NCBI GenBank assembly: GCA_019423755.1
Contig: JAHZAU010000008.1
Span: 1-64,000, forward strand
Source: Oscillospiraceae bacterium
GTDB lineage: Bacteria; Bacillota; Clostridia; Oscillospirales; Ruminococcaceae
DNA: 64,000 nt
Direction of reading: 5' to 3'
Below the pieces are notes generated by a model that saw nothing but the letters and a program-made list of their open reading frames with translations, did no database searches and had not been told where the DNA came from. Below, piece after piece: positions 26,857-36,568 of the stretch. The first letter of the stretch is position 1, and the number at the start of each line of letters is the position of its first letter. The position numbers and the translations under genes are program-made.

Positions 26857-29478
26857 ATGAGCAGAGAACTCCCCAAAACCTACGACCCCTCCCAGGTAGA
26901 GGACCGGCTGTACCAGTTCTGGCTGGACGGCGGCTACTTCCATGCGGAGCCCGACCCGAAGAAGAAACCCTACACCATCGTTATCCCCCCACCGAACATC
27001 ACCGGCCAGCTGCACATGGGCCACGCCCTGGACGAGACCCTGCAGGATATCCTCATCCGCTACCGCCGGATGCAGGGCTACGCTGCCCTGTGGGTACCCG
27101 GCACCGACCACGCCTCCATCGCCACCGAGGCCAAGATCGTCAACGCCATGAAGGAAGAGGGCCTGACCAAGGCCGACCTGGGCCGCGACGGCTTCCTGGA
27201 GCGCGCCTGGGCCTGGAAGCGCCAGTACGGCGGCCGCATTGTGGAGCAGCTCAAGAAGCTGGGCTCCTCCTGCGACTGGGACCGCGAACGCTTCACCCTG
27301 GACGACGGCTGCTCCGAGGCGGTCAAAGAGGTATTCGTCCGGCTGTATGAGCAGGGCTTCATCTATCAGGGCGAGCGCATCATCAACTGGTGCCCCCACT
27401 GCAAGACCTCTATCTCCGACGCCGAGGTAGAATACGAGGAGCAGGCCGGCCACTTCTGGCACCTGCGCTACCCCCTCACCGACGGCAGCGGCTGGGTCCA
27501 GCTGGCTACCACCCGTCCCGAGACCATGCTGGGCGATACCGCTGTAGCAGTTAACCCCAACGACGAGCGCTACCAGTCCATCATTGGCAAGACCGTCACT
27601 CTGCCGCTGGTCGGCCGGGAGATCCCCGTCGTAGCCGACGAGTACGTAGACATGGAGTTCGGTACCGGCGTGGTAAAGATCACCCCCGCCCACGACCCCA
27701 ACGACTACGAGGTGGGCCGCCGTCACGACCTGCCCATCATCAAGGTCATGAACGACGACGCTACCATGACCGCCGACTGCGGCAAATACGCCGGTATGGA
27801 GCGCTACGCTGCCCGCAAAGCCATCGTAGCTGACCTGGAAGAACAGGGTTACCTGGTCAAGATCGAGGACCACACCCACAACGTCGGCACCTGCTACCGC
27901 TGCGGCACCACCGTGGAGCCCATGATCTCCAAACAGTGGTTCGTCAAGATGGCGCCTCTCTCCGGCCCGGCTCTGGACTGTGTGAAAAACGGCGAGATCA
28001 AGCTGATCCCCGAGCGCATGAACAAGATTTACTACAACTGGATGGAGAACATCAAAGACTGGTGCATCTCCCGTCAGCTGTGGTGGGGCCACCGCATCCC
28101 CGCCTACTACTGCGAGGACTGCGGCGAGGTGATGGTCTCCAAAGAGGACGTCCACACCTGCACCAAGTGCGGCAGCACCCACATCCATCAGGATGAGGAC
28201 ACCCTGGATACCTGGTTCTCCTCCGCTCTCTGGCCCTTCTCCACCCTGGGCTGGCCCAACGAGACCGAGGACCTCAAGTACTTCTACCCCACCAGCACCC
28301 TGGTCACCGGCTACGACATCATCTTCTTCTGGGTGGCCCGTATGATCTTCTCCGGTCTGGCTTACACCGGCAAGGTCCCCTTCAACACTGTACTCTTCCA
28401 CGGCCTGGTGCGCGACGCCCAGGGCCGCAAGATGTCCAAGTCTCTGGGCAACGGCATCGACCCGCTGGAGATCATCGACCAGTACGGCGCCGACGCCCTG
28501 CGCTTCACCCTGGCTTCCGGCAACACCCCCGGCAACGACATGCGCTTCAGCGATGAAAAGGTACTGGCTTCCCGTAACTTTGCCAACAAGCTGTGGAACG
28601 CTTCCCGCTTCATCCTCATGAACCTGAAGGACGGCGACGTGAAGCCCGAAGTCCCCGCCACCCTGACCGTCGAGGACAAATGGGTCCTGACCAAGTACAA
28701 CAACCTGGTCCGCGAAGTCACCGAGAACCTGGACCGCTTCGAGCTGGGTATCGCTGTCACCAAGCTGTACGACTTCATTTGGGACATCTTCTGCGACTGG
28801 TATGTGGAGCTTGCCAAATCCCGCCTGTGGGAGGACGGCGAAGCCGCAGTTCCCGCCCGTCAGGTGCTGGTGTACATCATGAGCAACACCCTCAAGCTGC
28901 TGCATCCCTTCATGCCCTTCATCACCGAGGAGATCTGGCAGGCTCTGCCCCACGAAGGCGAGAGCATCATGGTCTCCCAGTGGCCGGAATACGACCCGGC
29001 TCTGGACTTCTCCGCCGAGGAGCAGCAGTTTGAAAAGATCATGGACGCCATCAAGGCCGTGCGCAACCGCCGCTCCGAGATGAACGTCCCCCCGTCCAAG
29101 AAGGCGACCCTCTACATCGAGACCTCCTTCCCGGAGATCTTCGCCCAGGGTGTTCCCTTCCTGGAGCGTCTGGCTTGGGCCGACCGCGTGGTCATCGGCG
29201 AGAAACCCGAGGACGATTCCTCCGTCCAGGTCATCACCGACAGCGCCCGCATCTTCATCCCGCTGGCCCAGCTGGTGGACCGCGAGAAGGAGATCGCCCG
29301 CCTGACCAAGGAAAAAGAAGCCTGCCTGAAGGACATCGCCTTCATCAGCGGCAAGCTGAACAACGCCGGCTTCGTGGCGAAGGCTCCCGAAAAGGTGGTC
29401 AACGCCGAGCGCGAGAAGCTCAGCAAGGCCCAGGAGCTGCTGGCCCGCATCGAAGAAAGCCTCAAGGCCTTCCTCTAA
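26857..29478 (+). CDS. valS: Valyl-tRNA synthetase
   Basis: This 873-residue class I synthetase charges tRNA-Val. The HIGH motif is HMGHAL near residue 50, the KMSKS motif is [10 protein letters not shown], and the central CP1 editing domain removes mischarged threonine. A C-terminal coiled-coil arm ([15 protein letters not shown] onward) is typical of ValRS. ATG 26857 has GAAAGGAAC upstream; the open frame continues 5' only through the leader terminator. It is monocistronic and controlled by the T-box leader. Confidence 0.98.
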   Translation: MSRELPKTYDPSQVEDRLYQFWLDGGYFHAEPDPKKKPYTIVIPPPNITGQLHMGHALDETLQDILIRYRRMQGYAALWVPGTDHASIATEAKIVNAMKEEGLTKADLGRDGFLERAWAWKRQYGGRIVEQLKKLGSSCDWDRERFTLDDGCSEAVKEVFVRLYEQGFIYQGERIINWCPHCKTSISDAEVEYEEQAGHFWHLRYPLTDGSGWVQLATTRPETMLGDTAVAVNPNDERYQSIIGKTVTLPLVGREIPVVADEYVDMEFGTGVVKITPAHDPNDYEVGRRHDLPIIKVMNDDATMTADCGKYAGMERYAARKAIVADLEEQGYLVKIEDHTHNVGTCYRCGTTVEPMISKQWFVKMAPLSGPALDCVKNGEIKLIPERMNKIYYNWMENIKDWCISRQLWWGHRIPAYYCEDCGEVMVSKEDVHTCTKCGSTHIHQDEDTLDTWFSSALWPFSTLGWPNETEDLKYFYPTSTLVTGYDIIFFWVARMIFSGLAYTGKVPFNTVLFHGLVRDAQGRKMSKSLGNGIDPLEIIDQYGADALRFTLASGNTPGNDMRFSDEKVLASRNFANKLWNASRFILMNLKDGDVKPEVPATLTVEDKWVLTKYNNLVREVTENLDRFELGIAVTKLYDFIWDIFCDWYVELAKSRLWEDGEAAVPARQVLVYIMSNTLKLLHPFMPFITEEIWQALPHEGESIMVSQWPEYDPALDFSAEEQQFEKIMDAIKAVRNRRSEMNVPPSKKATLYIETSFPEIFAQGVPFLERLAWADRVVIGEKPEDDSSVQVITDSARIFIPLAQLVDREKEIARLTKEKEACLKDIAFISGKLNNAGFVAKAPEKVVNAEREKLSKAQELLARIEESLKAFL

Positions 29479-29496
29479 TCGAAAACCCTCAAAAAT

Positions 29497-29542
29497 AAAA
29501 ATCGCCCCGCCCTCTCCCAACGGAGAAGGCGGGGCGATTTTT
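29497..29542. terminator. Bidirectional terminator between valS and the oxidoreductase gene
   Basis: A long near-perfect stem (about 21 bp, core AATCGCCCCGCC/GGCGGGGCGATT) has As on the left and a T-run on the right. Confidence 0.93.
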
Positions 29543-29559
29543 TGTAATGTTATGCTTGA

Positions 29560-31671
29560 TTACGCTTGCTGCGGGCATTTTTCCAGCCGGCAGGGCATGG
29601 ATTTGTAGGTAATGAAGCCGCTGACCGGGTCACGGAACTGCATGGTGCAGATGTCGTTGACATCCCGGTCGCGCCAGCCTTCCTGCTGGAAGGCGCTGCC
29701 GCCGCCGGCGCAGACGTGGACGCAGCCCCGGGCCATGGGCGCCAGGTGGGCCGGGAAGCGCAGACAGCCGCAGGCGGTGTGCACCGCTACCAGGTCGCCT
29801 TCGGCGATGCCCAATTCCCGGGCGTCCTCCGGGTCGATATCCACGGTAGGGTGAGGCTCCAGGGCGGTGACGCCGGAAAATTCCGGCCCGAAGGAGCTAA
29901 AGCGTACCCCGCTGCGGGCGCCGGTGGTCATGGTGAAGGGAAGCTCCCCTTCCGCTCCGCACAGCCCTTCTACCTCGCGGATGTCGTGGTACTGGGGCAC
30001 GCCGGAATAGCCGCACTCGACAAAGTAGGTGGAAGAAATCTCAAATTTGCCCGACGGAGTGGGGAAACCGGGCAGGCCGTCCTGGCGCAGCAGGCCGCTT
30101 TCGTACTTGCGGTAGATCTTTTCCTTTTTGGGGAAGGTGATGCCTTCCGGGTGCTCCTGCAGCTGATGAAGCAGGTCCTCCCTGCCGGCAAAGAGCATGT
30201 TATACAGCTCTTCGTCGTTTTTCGGGAACTTTTCCCCGAAGCCCAGCCGCTGGGCGATGGCCTGGCTGACTTCCAGGTCGCTTTTTGCCTCGCCCAAAGG
30301 CTCGATGACCCGCTGGCGCAGCCGCGCGCCGCCGGGGTAAGTGCAGAGGGTGATGTTTTCCCACAGGGTGGTCACCGGCAGGATCACGTCGGCCCAAAGG
30401 CAGTCGTTGCTCCAATAGCGCTCGGTGACGATGAACAGGTCCAGCTTCCGGTAAACCTGGGCCCAAAGCTCCCGGGTGGGGTAGGTGATGCTGGGGGAGG
30501 TGCCGCCGATCATCAGCGCCCGGATAGGGTAGGGCTTGCCTTCCAGCACCGCCCGGGGCAGCTCCACAAACTGGCTGCTTTTGGTGAAGGCGTAAAACAG
30601 GGGGTATTTTTCTGCGCCCAGGTTCCAGTCCTTCTTCTCCGGCACCGCCCGCAGACGGGTGGGCTGGTGGATGGCGTCCAGATAGATGCCGCCCTCGGCG
30701 TCCACCTTGCCGGTGATGGCCCAGAGGATCTGGATGGCGCGGTTGTTCTGTACGCCGCTGTACTGGTATTCCAGGCCGGTGTAGGAGATGAGGGAGATGC
30801 GGGTGGTGCTGCAGAACCAATCCGTCAGGCGGCGGATGTCCTCCACCGGCACGCCGCAGCAGCGGGAAAGCTCCACGAGGCTGAGTCCTTCCAGCTCCCG
30901 GCACAGCTCGTCAAAGCCCACGGTGTATTGCTCTACAAACGCCTTGTCCCAGCGGCCGCTTTCCACAATAAGCTTGAGCATAGCCATGGCCAAAGCGCCG
31001 TCCGAGCCGGGGATCACCGGCACCCACCAGTCGGCCAGCTCGCCCATGCCCTCTTTGCGCGGGTCGATGACCACCACCCGGCAGCCGCGCTCCTTGGCAG
31101 CCAGCACCGCCTTGTAGTCGTCTAGCGGGCCGGAGTCGGTCTTGGAGTTTTTGCCCCAGATGAAGATGATCTCGCTGTTTTCGGTATCGGCCAGGATGTG
31201 CCCGTTTTTGGGGATGCCGTAGGTGGTCAGCGGGGTGAGCACATTGGAAGAATAGTTGCAGGTGGAGCTGGCGGACATATCATTGGGGGAACCCAAATTG
31301 GCAAAGAAGCCGCCCGCCCGGGATTTGATGGTGTTGTAGCTTTCTTCCAGCAGGCTGCCGCCGGTGTAGGAGGCCAGCGCCTGGGGCCCGTACTGCGCCA
31401 CAATGGCGCGGACCTTCTGTTCGATGTAGTCCAGCGCTTCCTCCCAGCTGACGGTGCGAAACTTCCCTTCGCCCTTCTCACCGTCCCGGATCATGGGGTG
31501 CAGCACCCGGTTGGGGGAGTAGACCAGCTCGGGGCTCAGCCGTCCCCGGGCGCAGACCCGTCCCCGGGGGCTGTCCCGGTCGGGCTCCACCTTGGTGATC
31601 CGGCCGTCCTCCAGCGTCACCTCCACAAAACACTTATTCTGACACATCCCGCACACGGCTTTTTTCTTCAC
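29560..31671 (-). CDS. Molybdopterin (Mo/W) oxidoreductase, catalytic subunit
   Basis: This 703-residue member of the DMSO reductase superfamily has an N-terminal 4Fe-4S site, C7-x2-C10-x3-C14-x25-C40, then the large bis-pterin binding domain and a C-terminal molydopterin-dinucleotide domain (MTTGARSG to FQQEGW). The metal ligand is probably Cys138 in STCNYS, as expected for the formate dehydrogenase/thiosulfate reductase/acetylene hydratase side of the family. There is no twin-arginine signal, so it is cytosolic. No electron-transfer or membrane subunit and no cofactor gene lies beside it, so the substrate is unknown. The GTG at 31671 is set by GAAAGGAAGG upstream. Confidence 0.9.
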   Translation of the reverse strand: MKKKAVCGMCQNKCFVEVTLEDGRITKVEPDRDSPRGRVCARGRLSPELVYSPNRVLHPMIRDGEKGEGKFRTVSWEEALDYIEQKVRAIVAQYGPQALASYTGGSLLEESYNTIKSRAGGFFANLGSPNDMSASSTCNYSSNVLTPLTTYGIPKNGHILADTENSEIIFIWGKNSKTDSGPLDDYKAVLAAKERGCRVVVIDPRKEGMGELADWWVPVIPGSDGALAMAMLKLIVESGRWDKAFVEQYTVGFDELCRELEGLSLVELSRCCGVPVEDIRRLTDWFCSTTRISLISYTGLEYQYSGVQNNRAIQILWAITGKVDAEGGIYLDAIHQPTRLRAVPEKKDWNLGAEKYPLFYAFTKSSQFVELPRAVLEGKPYPIRALMIGGTSPSITYPTRELWAQVYRKLDLFIVTERYWSNDCLWADVILPVTTLWENITLCTYPGGARLRQRVIEPLGEAKSDLEVSQAIAQRLGFGEKFPKNDEELYNMLFAGREDLLHQLQEHPEGITFPKKEKIYRKYESGLLRQDGLPGFPTPSGKFEISSTYFVECGYSGVPQYHDIREVEGLCGAEGELPFTMTTGARSGVRFSSFGPEFSGVTALEPHPTVDIDPEDARELGIAEGDLVAVHTACGCLRFPAHLAPMARGCVHVCAGGGSAFQQEGWRDRDVNDICTMQFRDPVSGFITYKSMPCRLEKCPQQA

Positions 31672-31882
31672 GGGACATCCTTCCTTTCTCAATAAAAATA
31701 GTCATATTTATCCTACCACATTTCCCCTTTGCCGCCCATCGCCCGGCTTATCGTTTTTTTAAATGAAGTTTCGGGAGGTATCGGTTTTTTCTATCTTTGC
31801 TTTCCCCTTTGGGGCGGTTGTGTGATATAATGGAGCCAACGGGGCCCCGCCCCCATCCTATACAGAAAGAAGTGGCCCGTTT
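31672..31882. promoter_or_regulatory. Divergent control region, with extended -10 promoter for the aldo/keto reductase
   Basis: On the plus strand TGA-TATAAT (hexamer 31826-31831) is a clear extended -10 element, about 50 bp before the downstream ATG; no good -35 is present. I could not fix a promoter for the oxidoreductase on the other strand, where AT-rich sequence lies at 31690-31730. Confidence 0.6.
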
Positions 31883-33031
31883 ATGGATCAACGTACCTTC
31901 CCTGCCTTTGACAAAACCATCTCCCGCCTAGGCTTCGGCGGCATGCGCTTCCCCAAAAACCCCGACGGCACCCCCGACCGGGACGCTGCCGTAGCGATGC
32001 TCCGCCACGCCTACGAAAACGGCGTCAACTACTTTGACACCGCCGCCCCCTACCACAAGGGCGAGTCCGAGCCCATCTTCCGCCAGGCCCTTTCCATCTA
32101 TCCCCGCTCCTCCTACTATGTGGCCGACAAAATGAGCCTGTGGATGGTGGAGACCGAGGAGGAGATGAAGGCCTTCTTCTACAAGCAGCTGGAAACCCTG
32201 GGGGTCGATTATATCGACTTCTACCTGCTGCACAGTATGAGCCGCACCAACTGGGAAAAGGCCCTGCGCCTGGGCGCCGTCCCCTTCCTGGAGGAGATGA
32301 AGGCTCAGGGTAAGATCCGCCACCTGGGCTTCTCCTTCCACGACACCCTGCCCATCCTGCGACAGATCCTCGACTACCGCAAATGGGACTTTGCTCAGCT
32401 GCAGTTAAACTACCTGGACTGGGAAAACCAGCACGCCGACCAGCTGTACCACGAGCTGGAAAGCCGCGGCATCCCCTGCATCGTCATGGAGCCGGTGCGC
32501 GGCGGCTACCTTGCCAACCTGGACCCGGTGCGCGCCCAGCCCTTTACCCAGCTGCACCCCGACTGGTCCATCGCCTCTTGGGCTGTTCGCTGGGTGTCCA
32601 GCCTGCCCAATGTTATGGTGGTGCTCAGCGGCATGAGTGCCCCCGACCAGCTGGAAGACAACCTGCGCACCCTCTCCGGCTTCTCTCCCCTCACCGAGGC
32701 GGAACAACAAGCCGTCTCCCAGGTGGTATCGGAGATCCGCAAGGTCAACGACATCCCCTGCACCGGCTGCCGCTACTGCATGGACTGCCCCAGCGGGGTG
32801 GATATCCCCGGGGTGTTCACTATCTACTCGGAGTACCGGGTCTTCGGCGACCCCAAGGACTTTGTGGACAGCTACCAGGGCGCCATCAACAAGGGCTATT
32901 CCGCCGACCGATGCGTCCGCTGCGGAAAGTGCGCCGCCCACTGCCCCCAGCAGATCGCCATCCCCCAGCAGCTGGCCCGCATCCATCAGCTTTTCCTGGA
33001 AGAAAAGGCCAAGCTGGAAGCCGCAAAATAA
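31883..33031 (+). CDS. Aldo/keto reductase with C-terminal 4Fe-4S ferredoxin domain
   Basis: This 382-residue protein joins an AKR barrel (start RLGFGGMRFP, catalytic Asp/Tyr region FDTAAPYHKGESE, Lys in VADKMS, His in LLHSM) to a C-terminal domain with two cluster motifs, CTGCRYCMDCP and CVRCGKCAAHCP. Such fusions are common in Clostridia, but their physiological substrates are mostly unknown. The clusters would let electrons pass between the NAD(P)H site and ferredoxin. A GAAAGAAGTGG site precedes the ATG. It is monocistronic and divergent from the molybdopterin enzyme; a redox link between the two is possible but unproven. Confidence 0.9.
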   Translation: MDQRTFPAFDKTISRLGFGGMRFPKNPDGTPDRDAAVAMLRHAYENGVNYFDTAAPYHKGESEPIFRQALSIYPRSSYYVADKMSLWMVETEEEMKAFFYKQLETLGVDYIDFYLLHSMSRTNWEKALRLGAVPFLEEMKAQGKIRHLGFSFHDTLPILRQILDYRKWDFAQLQLNYLDWENQHADQLYHELESRGIPCIVMEPVRGGYLANLDPVRAQPFTQLHPDWSIASWAVRWVSSLPNVMVVLSGMSAPDQLEDNLRTLSGFSPLTEAEQQAVSQVVSEIRKVNDIPCTGCRYCMDCPSGVDIPGVFTIYSEYRVFGDPKDFVDSYQGAINKGYSADRCVRCGKCAAHCPQQIAIPQQLARIHQLFLEEKAKLEAAK

Positions 33032-33042
33032 TCCCCTTACGC

Positions 33043-33086
33043 AAAAAACGGGAAGCAGCCGCCGCTGCCTCCCGTTTTTCTTTTTT
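33043..33086 (+). terminator. Terminator after the aldo/keto reductase
   Basis: AAAACGGGAAGCAG/CTGCCTCCCGTTTT stem with a CCGCCG loop (33059-33064), followed by T-runs at 33075-33086. Confidence 0.9.
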
Positions 33087-33180
33087 GCCGCCCCATTGCC
33101 CCACCCCACAGAAATCCGCTGCCTGGATTTTACGATTTTATGGATAAATTTGAAATTCTGCCGCCGCCGGGCGGAAAAGA

Positions 33181-33209
33181 TTGACCTTTTTGTGGGGGTG
33201 GTTTAAAAT
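33181..33209 (+). promoter_or_regulatory. Promoter of rpe
   Basis: TTGACC (33181-33186), a 17-bp spacer and TAAAAT (33204-33209), about 80 bp before the start codon. Confidence 0.75.
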
Positions 33210-33289
33210 AAGGTGGAATATAAGCTGAGATTCTGCGCGCTTGCCCCCGGGCAGCCGCTTGGACCGATTTGACAGAAAGGTGTATAGGT

Positions 33290-33937
33290 ATGATCAAGAT
33301 CTCTCCCTCCATCCTCTCCGCCGATTTCTCCCGCCTGGGGGAGGAAGCCCGCGCCATGGAAGCCGCCGGCGCCCCCATGCTTCACATTGACGTTATGGAC
33401 GGACACTTTGTGCCCAACATTTCCTTCGGCGCGCCGGTGTACCGCCACATCCGCTCCTGCTTCTCCGGGTGCTTTGACGTGCACCTGATGATCAGCGAGC
33501 CGCTGCGCTACATCGACGATTTCGTCAAGGCTGGCGCCGACCTGATCACCTTCCATGTGGAGTGCGACAGCGACATCGCCGCCACCATCCGCGCCATCAA
33601 GGAGCGCGGGGTCAAGGTGGGCCTGTCGGTAAAACCCGGCACCCCGGCAGAAGCCATCGCCCCCTACCTTGCCGACCTGGACCTGGTCCTGGTGATGACG
33701 GTAGAGCCGGGCTTCGGCGGCCAGAAGTTCATGGAAGACATGATGCCGAAGCTGGCTCAGCTTCGCCGGATGATCGACGCTACCGGCCGGGAGATCGACC
33801 TGCAGGTAGACGGCGGCATCAACGACAAGACCGCCCGCATCTGCGTGGAAAACGGCGCCAACGTGCTGGTAGCCGGCTCCTACCTGTTCGGTAAGGAGGA
33901 CTACGCCGCCGGTATCCGCTCCCTTATGGCCGAATAG
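33290..33937 (+). CDS. rpe: Ribulose-phosphate 3-epimerase
   Basis: This 215-residue TIM-barrel enzyme interconverts ribulose 5-phosphate and xylulose 5-phosphate in the pentose phosphate pathway. The family landmarks are SPSILSADFSRL, HIDVMDGHFVPNISFG with the metal-binding His and Asp, HLMI, VMTVEPGFGGQKF and VDGGIN. ATG 33290 has GAAAGGTG upstream. Its last 14 bp overlap the 3' end of the convergent mecA-like gene. Confidence 0.97.
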   Translation: MIKISPSILSADFSRLGEEARAMEAAGAPMLHIDVMDGHFVPNISFGAPVYRHIRSCFSGCFDVHLMISEPLRYIDDFVKAGADLITFHVECDSDIAATIRAIKERGVKVGLSVKPGTPAEAIAPYLADLDLVLVMTVEPGFGGQKFMEDMMPKLAQLRRMIDATGREIDLQVDGGINDKTARICVENGANVLVAGSYLFGKEDYAAGIRSLMAE

Positions 33938-34481
33938 GACCGCCCAGGCGCTCCACCGCATCTTCCCCCGCCAGACACTGGCCGTGCTCCGCCAGGTAGG
34001 ACTCGAAGACGCTGCTTTCCGCCCCTTCCTCCTGCCTGCCGTACTCCCGCAGAAAGGCCAGGGTCTGCCCTTGCTCGCCGTCCAGCGGGAGCAGGCTCAG
34101 GTAGTAGCGCTCCCCCAGCCGGTAGGCGCTGCTGCCGAAGATCCGGTGCCCGTACTGCCGCCCCAGGCAGTGCAGGGCGTCGAAAAACGGGTCCGCCCCG
34201 TCAAAGGAATAGATCTGCCTGCGGCAGCGGGAAACGCCGCCCAATAGGGTAAACACCAGGATGCAGCCGCCGTCCTCCCCGGGGCTGGCTTCGATGAGCA
34301 TCCGCTCCTCCCCGGGGGAAAAGCCCGTTTCCCGCTGGGCCTGCTCCAATACCTTCCCCAGCGCCTGGCGACTTGCCGGGTCGATGTAATCCAGCGACTC
34401 ATAGCTGATCCCCAGGCGTTCCAGGTCCCGGCTGCTGAGCACCACCCGGAGCCGTCCGGCGTCCTGCCGCTTGATCTCCAT
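33924..34481 (-). CDS. MecA-like Clp adaptor protein
   Basis: This 185-residue protein resembles the adaptor MecA. The N-terminal domain (MEIKRQDAGRLRVVLSSRDL, ERLGISYESL) matches the MecA substrate-binding domain. A linker of about 15 acidic residues follows, and the C-terminal half (about 75-165) has the two-strand/two-helix pattern of the ClpC-binding domain. It is shorter than the ~218 residues of Bacillus MecA. MecA delivers substrates to ClpCP for degradation. The assignment is by similarity of the first 60 residues and overall layout; the binding partners are not visible here. Confidence 0.75.
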   Translation of the reverse strand: MEIKRQDAGRLRVVLSSRDLERLGISYESLDYIDPASRQALGKVLEQAQRETGFSPGEERMLIEASPGEDGGCILVFTLLGGVSRCRRQIYSFDGADPFFDALHCLGRQYGHRIFGSSAYRLGERYYLSLLPLDGEQGQTLAFLREYGRQEEGAESSVFESYLAEHGQCLAGEDAVERLGGPIRP

Positions 34482-34554
34482 ACGTTATGACCATCCCCTT
34501 CTTCCCCCTTTTTCCCGGGGAAGTCCCCGCCAAAAAGGAGGCACATCGTTTTTT

Positions 34555-35601
34555 ATGCTGCTTGAAGACAACAACGGCCTGGTGCTGGACCAGGTGAAGG
34601 AGCCGGCGCTTTCCCGCCCGCTGCTTCCCTTCCTGCGCACCGAACCAAACCCCGAGACCCTGGAACCGGTGGAGGACCCCTCCTCCCTGGACATCCAGCA
34701 GGTGATCCAGATCGCCCGAGCGGCCCACATCACCGACGAGCGGGACGGCCGTCCCCTTTGGGAAAACATCCAAAAGTGGGTCAAAACGCCGCCGCGCGCC
34801 GTCGTCTGCGACGCCATTGACGATGAGCCCTACGTTTCCAGCCAGATCAACCCCCTGCTCAACCTGCCCCAGGAGGCGGTGGGCGGCCTGGAACTGCTGG
34901 CCCGGGCGCTGGGCGTCTCGGAACGGTATATCGCCGTATACAAAAATATGTACGATCTCAACACAAAGATTCCCGCCGTGCTGGAAAATGTGCCGGTGCG
35001 CAAGCTGGGGGGCAAGTACCCCATGGAGCGGCGCAGCGACCGCCGGTTCTCCAAGGACCACCTGCTGGTGGGCAGCTGCGCGCTGATCCACCTGTACCGC
35101 GCTGTGACCCAGGGCAAGGTACAGACCACCGCCATGGTCACCGTGGCCGGGGACTGCGTCGGCAACCCGGTCAACCTGGAGGTGAGCCTGGGCATGCCGC
35201 TCATGGAGGTGCTGGAACGCTGCGGCCTCATCCAAGAGCCGACCCACATCGTAGAGGGCGGCGCCATGCAGGGGCTGTGCGTCATCGACCCGGAGCACAC
35301 CGTCATCAAGGCGGACACCCGGGCGGTGCTGGCCTTCCGGGACGACAAGCGGGAACGCCGCTACAACTGCATCGGCTGCGGACGCTGTGTAGAGGTCTGC
35401 CCCGCGGGCCTCAACCCCGCCTACCTCATGCGCGCCATTGAAAGCCACCGCCCGGCCCGGGCTCTGCGCCTGGGGTTGGAGCAGTGCATCGGCTGCTCCT
35501 CCTGCAGCTATATCTGTCCGGCCCGGCTGGAGCTTTCCTTCTCCATTACCCAAGCCAAAAGCCGCTTAAAGAAAGGAGTTTCCGACTCCCATGAAGCTTA
35601 G
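34555..35601 (+). CDS. RnfC-like protein lacking the NADH/FMN site
   Basis: This 348-residue protein aligns with the C-terminal two-thirds of RnfC. Two ferredoxin motifs are intact: C272/C275/C278/C282 and C311/C314/C317/C321. The segment that in RnfC holds the glycine-rich GGAGFPT loop reads AAHITDERDGRPLWEN (about 56-71), and the following AECEPY is IDDEPY (88-93). The N-terminal RnfC_N domain is almost absent. Known RnfC takes electrons to or from NADH through FMN; this one has no visible site for that. AAGGAGG precedes ATG 34555. It overlaps the RnfD-like gene by 11 bp. Confidence 0.82.
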   Translation: MLLEDNNGLVLDQVKEPALSRPLLPFLRTEPNPETLEPVEDPSSLDIQQVIQIARAAHITDERDGRPLWENIQKWVKTPPRAVVCDAIDDEPYVSSQINPLLNLPQEAVGGLELLARALGVSERYIAVYKNMYDLNTKIPAVLENVPVRKLGGKYPMERRSDRRFSKDHLLVGSCALIHLYRAVTQGKVQTTAMVTVAGDCVGNPVNLEVSLGMPLMEVLERCGLIQEPTHIVEGGAMQGLCVIDPEHTVIKADTRAVLAFRDDKRERRYNCIGCGRCVEVCPAGLNPAYLMRAIESHRPARALRLGLEQCIGCSSCSYICPARLELSFSITQAKSRLKKGVSDSHEA

Positions 35602-36568
35602 TCTGCATACCTCCCCTTACATCCGCTACCGGGAGTCCTGCCGCACCGTCATGAGCGATATGGTCATCGCCGTGGCGCCGCTGTATTTTATGGCCTGTTT
35701 CTACTACGGCATCCGGGCCCTGGTGGTAGGACTGACCGCCGTGCTCACCTGTCTGGCTGCCGACTGGCTGGCAAGCCTGGTTTCCGGCAACCACCAGATC
35801 AACCTGCGGGACTGGTCGGCCATCGTCACCGGCATGCTGCTGGCGCTGATGATGCCCGCCTCGGTGGACCTGCGGGTGGTGATCTTCTCCAGCCTGTTTG
35901 CCATCTGGGTGGTAAAAGCCCCCTTCGGCGGCACCGGCAACAACCTCTTTAACCCGGCGGCGGCCGGCGCGGCCTTTGCGCTGGTCTGCTGGCCCTCCCA
36001 GATGCTCAACTACCCCGCTCCCCTCAGCCCCCTGCCCCTGGCGGTGGACCAAAGCGTCCGCCTGATGCAGGGTCCGGCCGCTACCCTGAGCTTGGGCGGC
36101 GTACCCAATGTGGGCCTGACCGAGCTGCTGCTGGGCAGCTTCCCCGGGCCGATGGGCGCTTCCAATGTGCTGATCGTGCTGGCCTGCCTGGCTTACCTGG
36201 TGGTGCGTCGCTGCGTCAAATGGTATGTACCGGCGGCCTTCCTGGCTACCGCTTCCATCGTGCCGCTGTTTTTGCACAACACGGCCCTTTCCGCCGGTGA
36301 GGCCGTCCTTTACGAGCTGGGCGCCCACTCGCTGCTGTTTGTGGCGGTGTATCTGCTTTCCGAGCCGGCCACCTGCCCCAAGCGCAACCTGGCCCGCCTG
36401 ATGTATGCCGCTGTGGCCGGTGTGTGCACCAGCCTGTTCCGTTACTTCGGCGCCGTGGAGCAGAGCGCCGTCTTTGCGCTGCTTCTCATGAACGCCGTTG
36501 CCCCGCTGTTTGACTACCTGGTGGAACAGCTGCTGTTTTTGAAACGAGGTGAGTCTCATGCGGCTTAA
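35591..36568 (+). CDS. RnfD-like membrane protein
   Basis: This 325-residue protein has about eight to nine transmembrane helices and matches RnfD/NqrB in its GNHQINLRDWSAIVTGMLLALMMP and GGTGNNLFNPAAAG segments. RnfD carries an FMN bound to the Thr of a D-G-x-S/T-G-A-T motif. Here the corresponding stretch is QGPAATLSLGG: the Thr remains but the Asp six residues before it is missing. So flavinylation is uncertain. A GAAAGGAG site precedes the ATG. It overlaps both neighbours, as expected for tightly coupled subunits. Confidence 0.85.
   Translation: MKLSLHTSPYIRYRESCRTVMSDMVIAVAPLYFMACFYYGIRALVVGLTAVLTCLAADWLASLVSGNHQINLRDWSAIVTGMLLALMMPASVDLRVVIFSSLFAIWVVKAPFGGTGNNLFNPAAAGAAFALVCWPSQMLNYPAPLSPLPLAVDQSVRLMQGPAATLSLGGVPNVGLTELLLGSFPGPMGASNVLIVLACLAYLVVRRCVKWYVPAAFLATASIVPLFLHNTALSAGEAVLYELGAHSLLFVAVYLLSEPATCPKRNLARLMYAAVAGVCTSLFRYFGAVEQSAVFALLLMNAVAPLFDYLVEQLLFLKRGESHAA

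Noticed and set aside
26719..29520. A 933-codon open frame antisense to valS, and similar long antisense frames opposite aspS, PBP2, glgP and the U32 gene
   Set aside because: High-GC genes with biased third positions leave long open frames on the other strand. These have low-complexity, Val/Gly/Leu/His-rich products, no ribosome sites, and cross real promoters and terminators.
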